NCBI GenBank assembly: GCA_902467875.1 | Contig: CABQWP010000030.1 | Span: forward strand, 1-23,982 | Direction of reading: 5' to 3' | Source of the DNA: an uncultured Collinsella sp. | Lineage (GTDB): Bacteria > Actinomycetota > Coriobacteriia > Coriobacteriales > Coriobacteriaceae | Length of the DNA stretch: 23,982 nucleotides | Shown: positions 21,542 to 23,982 of the stretch, piece after piece | Position numbering within the stretch: the first letter of the stretch is position 1 | Layout: every line of letters begins with the position of its first letter | Notes under the pieces: model-generated | The model's input: only the letters and a program-made list of their open reading frames with translations | What the model was told of the DNA's origin: nothing | The model's database searches: none | Translations under genes and position numbers: made by a program

Positions 21542-22306
21542 CTAGCAGATGACCCGCGTATGTTCCTCGATGGCGACACGATCCTCGGCGGCGATGCCCG
21601 GCTCGCACACCACGGCGTCCAAATCGTCCAGACGACAGAAGGTGTAGAAGTCGCGCTTGCCGATCTTGCTGGAGTCGGCGATCAGATAGCGCGAGTCGGC
21701 CTTGCTAAAGGCGAGCTGCTGGATACGACCCTCATCCATATTAGACGTAGACACGTCGCCATCCAGAATGCCGTTGGCGCCGATAAACGCCGCATCGATA
21801 CCCAACGCACGCAGAGTATCCTCGGCCGTTGGCCCCACAAAAGCGGCGGTGCGGCGACGGTACATACCGCCCACGAGGCACAGGTCGCAGTCTTCGCGCG
21901 CCTCGAGCAGGTTAAACACCGAAAGCGAATTGGTCACAATGCGCAGGCGAAACGCCGGCAGCATCGAGGCCATCTGTTCAACCGTGGTGCCCGTGCCCAA
22001 AAAGATGGTCGAGCCTTCCTCGATAAGCTCCACAGCACGGCGCGCAATCTGCAGCTTTTCCTCGGCATGCTTGGTGCGCTTTTCGCTGTGTGAGTACTCA
22101 TGGCGCAGCATAGCGTGGGGACGGCCCTGTGCACTGCGGGCTCCGCCGTGCACGCGCTCGATCTCGCCTAGGCTCGCAAGCTCCTCAAGGTCGCGACGGA
22201 TCGTCATGTCCGAGACACCTAACGCATCCGAAATCTCCTTAACCGAAACCGTGCCCTGCTCATCGAGCAGCTGGCGAACCCTATCCTGTCGCTCTGCCTT
22301 AATCAC
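21542..22306 (-). CDS. DeoR-family regulator, probable lac-system repressor
   Basis: A 254-residue DeoR/GlpR/LacR-type repressor. The winged helix-turn-helix (about 1-56) has VSVKEISDALGVSDMTIRRDL (20-40) and ends in RVHGGA; the sugar-phosphate sensor domain shows FLGTGTTVE (102-110), IVTNSL, GANGI (176-180) and DSSKIGK (211-217). It starts with GTG, preceded by GAGG seven bases upstream; in the operon context such proteins respond to phosphorylated sugars such as tagatose-6-phosphate. The gene is divergent from galM and convergent with the Fic gene. Its own upstream region has CATTCAAACAGTAAC (22338-22352), nearly the same as upstream of lacA, which supports a role as LacR with autoregulation. 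GlpR- or FruR-like roles remain possible. Confidence 0.88.
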   Translation of the reverse strand: MIKAERQDRVRQLLDEQGTVSVKEISDALGVSDMTIRRDLEELASLGEIERVHGGARSAQGRPHAMLRHEYSHSEKRTKHAEEKLQIARRAVELIEEGSTIFLGTGTTVEQMASMLPAFRLRIVTNSLSVFNLLEAREDCDLCLVGGMYRRRTAAFVGPTAEDTLRALGIDAAFIGANGILDGDVSTSNMDEGRIQQLAFSKADSRYLIADSSKIGKRDFYTFCRLDDLDAVVCEPGIAAEDRVAIEEHTRVIC

Positions 22307-22337
22307 GATGAATCCTCGCCGTTCTTTGCGCGCATAT

Positions 22338-22360
22338 CATTCAAACAGTAACGAACAAAT
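22338..22360. promoter_or_regulatory. Candidate DeoR/LacR operator upstream of its own gene
   Basis: CATTCAAACAGTAAC (22338-22352) is followed by GAACAAAT (22353-22360). The first part matches 3197-3211 upstream of lacA with one change, in the same orientation relative to the gene. It is 32 bases from the GTG start, a position suited to autorepression. Confidence 0.55.
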
Positions 22361-22512
22361 TGTATCAGACTCGTTCGCGTCAAAAATGAACGCCCGCACA
22401 GCTCCAATCATCACTTTTTTGAGAAAAATACCCCCTGCTTTAGTGGGGTGTAGTGATAATCTCGCCTGTTCGCGCTACAGTTTGTCGGAAATACCTCGAT
22501 GTTAGGAACCAA

Positions 22513-23565
22513 ATGATCACTTCCGAGCTTTTCGGCACCGCGCCGTGCGGTACCCCCGTTCATCGTTACACCCTCAACGGGCCCGAGATCTGCGTTCGCA
22601 TTATGGACTATGGCGCCACCGTGCTTGGTATCGACGTGCCCGACATTCCCGGCAACGTGCGCGATGTGGTGCTGGGCTTCGATAAGCTCGAGGATTACTT
22701 TGACAACCCCGCCTGCTTTGGCGCGACCATCGGGCCTGTGGCCAACCGCACCGCGGGCGCCACGATCACCATCGACGGTACGGACTGGCATATGCCGGCC
22801 AACGAAGGCGCCAACAACCTGCACAGCGATCTTGAGCACGGTCTGCATAAACGCGTGTGGGACGTTGAGCTCGACGAAGCCCATAACGCCGTGCGCATGA
22901 CCACCTCGCTTGAGGATGGCGAACTGGGCCTTCCCGGCAACCGCACCTTGACGGCCGTGTTTACCGTTACACGCACCGGCGTCTTTCGCATCGAGTATGG
23001 CTGCGAGAGCGACCGCGCCACCTACGTGTCCATGACCAACCACACGTACTTTAACCTTGCCGGCCATAACGCCGGCATGGACTGCGAGCACTTCTTTGTT
23101 GCCAACGCTGCCCACTACCTGCCCATCAACGAGCAGAATATCCCCACCGGCGAGATCGCTCCGGTCGAGGGCACGCCGTTTGACTTCCGTGAGCTGCGCC
23201 CCGTCGCGCCTGGCATGGAGGCCGACGATCCCCAGATTAAGCAGGCACGCGGCTACGACCACTGCCTGTGCATCGATGGCTATCAGTACGGCCGTAATCT
23301 GCGCCGCGCCCTGCACGTCGAGGAGATGTGGACCGGTCGTGAGCTGGACTACTACACCACCGCCCCGGGCGTGCAGCTCTACACCGGCAACTGGCTGGGC
23401 GACGAGCACGCCAAGGACGATGCTAACTATGGCTGGGGCGCCGGCTTTGCCCTCGAGGCAGAGATGTACCCCGACACACCGCACCAGCCGCTGTTCCCGC
23501 AGGGCATTGTGGGCCCGGGTCACCCCTACAGTAATGTGATCGAATACCACTTTATGAGGCACTAA
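22513..23565 (+). CDS. galM: Galactose mutarotase (aldose 1-epimerase)
   Basis: A 350-residue GalM-type mutarotase that interconverts alpha and beta anomers of galactose or glucose. The substrate-binding IGPVANRTAGA contains Arg79, NNLHSD contains His104, TNHTYFNLAGH contains the catalytic acid His177, GYDHC contains Asp249, and FALEAEMYPDTPHQ contains the likely catalytic base Glu315. The ATG at 22513 is preferred over one at 22453 because TTAGGA lies six bases before it and homologues start near MITSELFG. It is divergent from the deoR-type gene, so the two may share control, and it is followed by an intrinsic terminator. It differs from the LacX-type protein at 1065, giving the locus two mutarotase families. 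Confidence 0.92.
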   Translation: MITSELFGTAPCGTPVHRYTLNGPEICVRIMDYGATVLGIDVPDIPGNVRDVVLGFDKLEDYFDNPACFGATIGPVANRTAGATITIDGTDWHMPANEGANNLHSDLEHGLHKRVWDVELDEAHNAVRMTTSLEDGELGLPGNRTLTAVFTVTRTGVFRIEYGCESDRATYVSMTNHTYFNLAGHNAGMDCEHFFVANAAHYLPINEQNIPTGEIAPVEGTPFDFRELRPVAPGMEADDPQIKQARGYDHCLCIDGYQYGRNLRRALHVEEMWTGRELDYYTTAPGVQLYTGNWLGDEHAKDDANYGWGAGFALEAEMYPDTPHQPLFPQGIVGPGHPYSNVIEYHFMRH

Positions 23566-23593
23566 ACGCACGGCGCAACATATCGCACAACAG

Positions 23594-23625
23594 CGCCCGC
23601 CGGCACACCGCCGACGGGCGTTTTT
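23594..23625 (+). terminator. Intrinsic terminator of galM
   Basis: CGCCCGCCGGC (23594-23604) pairs with GCCGACGGGCG (23610-23620), one mismatch, followed by five Ts. It lies 28 bases after the galM stop. Confidence 0.9.
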
Positions 23626-23630
23626 CTATC

Positions 23631-23982
23631 CAGTCGAACGCCCGCTCGTTCGCGGCGTGGGTCGGCCTGACGCCCTCCGAGCACTCCAGCGGGGAGAGCG
23701 ACCGCAGGGGTGCGATCACCAAGGCCGGCAACAAGCACCTGAGGAAGGCGCTGGTCGAGGCCGCGTGGCACTACCTGACGTGCTCGGGGCGGCCGAAGGA
23801 CCTCGCCAAGGGCCAGGCCCCGGACCGGGGCGCCCGCAGGCATGCCGCCAAGGGCGTGCGGAGGCTTGTCGAGAGGCGGGAGGCGCTGCTCGCGCGCGGG
23901 GTCCACGGCAACAAGGCGAACGTGGCCACGGCGCGCGAGCTCGCCTGCTGGGTGTGGGCGGTCGGCCTCATGGCCGAGGAGG
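23631..23982 (+). pseudogene. IS110-family transposase, 5'-truncated remnant
   Basis: From 23631 to the window end the plus strand is open and, starting near QSNARSFAAWVGLTPSEHSS, reads as the C-terminal Transposase_20 domain of IS110/IS1111-family transposases, including ITKAGNKHLRKALVEAAWHY and GNKANVATARELACWVWAVG. No start codon or N-terminal DEDD catalytic domain exists upstream; the sequence instead abuts the galM terminator. It is therefore a fragment, cut at or near 23630, and it continues beyond the window. Its base composition is very GC-rich compared with the Fic gene. No terminal repeats or target duplication are visible. Confidence 0.85.

Noticed and set aside
22431..22450. CCCCC...GGGG hairpin upstream of galM
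   Set aside because: The stem is too short and has no T-run; a riboswitch or attenuator cannot be supported.

Overview
The window reads as a chromosomal stretch of a high-GC gut anaerobe, most likely a Coriobacteriia member close to Collinsella. This is inferred from the GC-rich, strongly codon-biased genes combined with PTS sugar genes of the kind best known from Firmicutes; no rRNA or other taxonomic marker is present. Almost everything concerns uptake and breakdown of beta-galactosides through phosphorylated intermediates.

Left part (73-6196, all minus strand): a tagatose-6-phosphate pathway operon lacA-lacB-lacX-like mutarotase-lacC, then (moving right) a membrane protein of unknown function, a single soluble PTS EIIA of the lactose family (lacF) and a LacI-type regulator. 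No tagatose-bisphosphate aldolase (lacD) is seen in the window.

Middle part (5192-19836): three paralogous cassettes in a row. Each has a LacI-family regulator on the minus strand, divergent from a two-gene plus-strand operon encoding a lactose-family EIICB permease and a GH1 6-phospho-beta-galactosidase. Cassettes 1 and 3 have the order permease-hydrolase; cassette 2 has hydrolase-permease. Each divergent gap carries its own variant of a LacI-type palindrome with an ACGT core (ACGT or ACGTC in one copy), and each pair of genes is separated by a hairpin without a U-tract. None of the cassettes encodes an EIIA, so the one lacF gene probably serves all three permeases. Imported sugar phosphates would be cleaved by the GH1 enzymes to galactose-6-phosphate and then pass through LacAB and LacC.

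Behind each cassette lies a cluster of a palindromic repeat: eight copies in total (2+4+2), every copy exactly 55 bp (15-bp arms, 25-bp centre), repeated with a period of 79-81 bp. I do not recognise this family and consider it the most interesting non-coding structure here.

Right part (20119-23982): a lower-GC Fic-domain AMP-transferase gene under a 32-bp inverted repeat, a DeoR/LacR-type regulator (minus), a divergent galactose mutarotase galM with a good terminator, and the 5'-truncated coding remnant of an IS110-family transposase running off the window edge. A 10-bp motif (CATTCRAACA) upstream of lacA, lacF and the deoR-type gene suggests the DeoR protein is the LacR of the system. No tRNA, rRNA or CRISPR array was seen.
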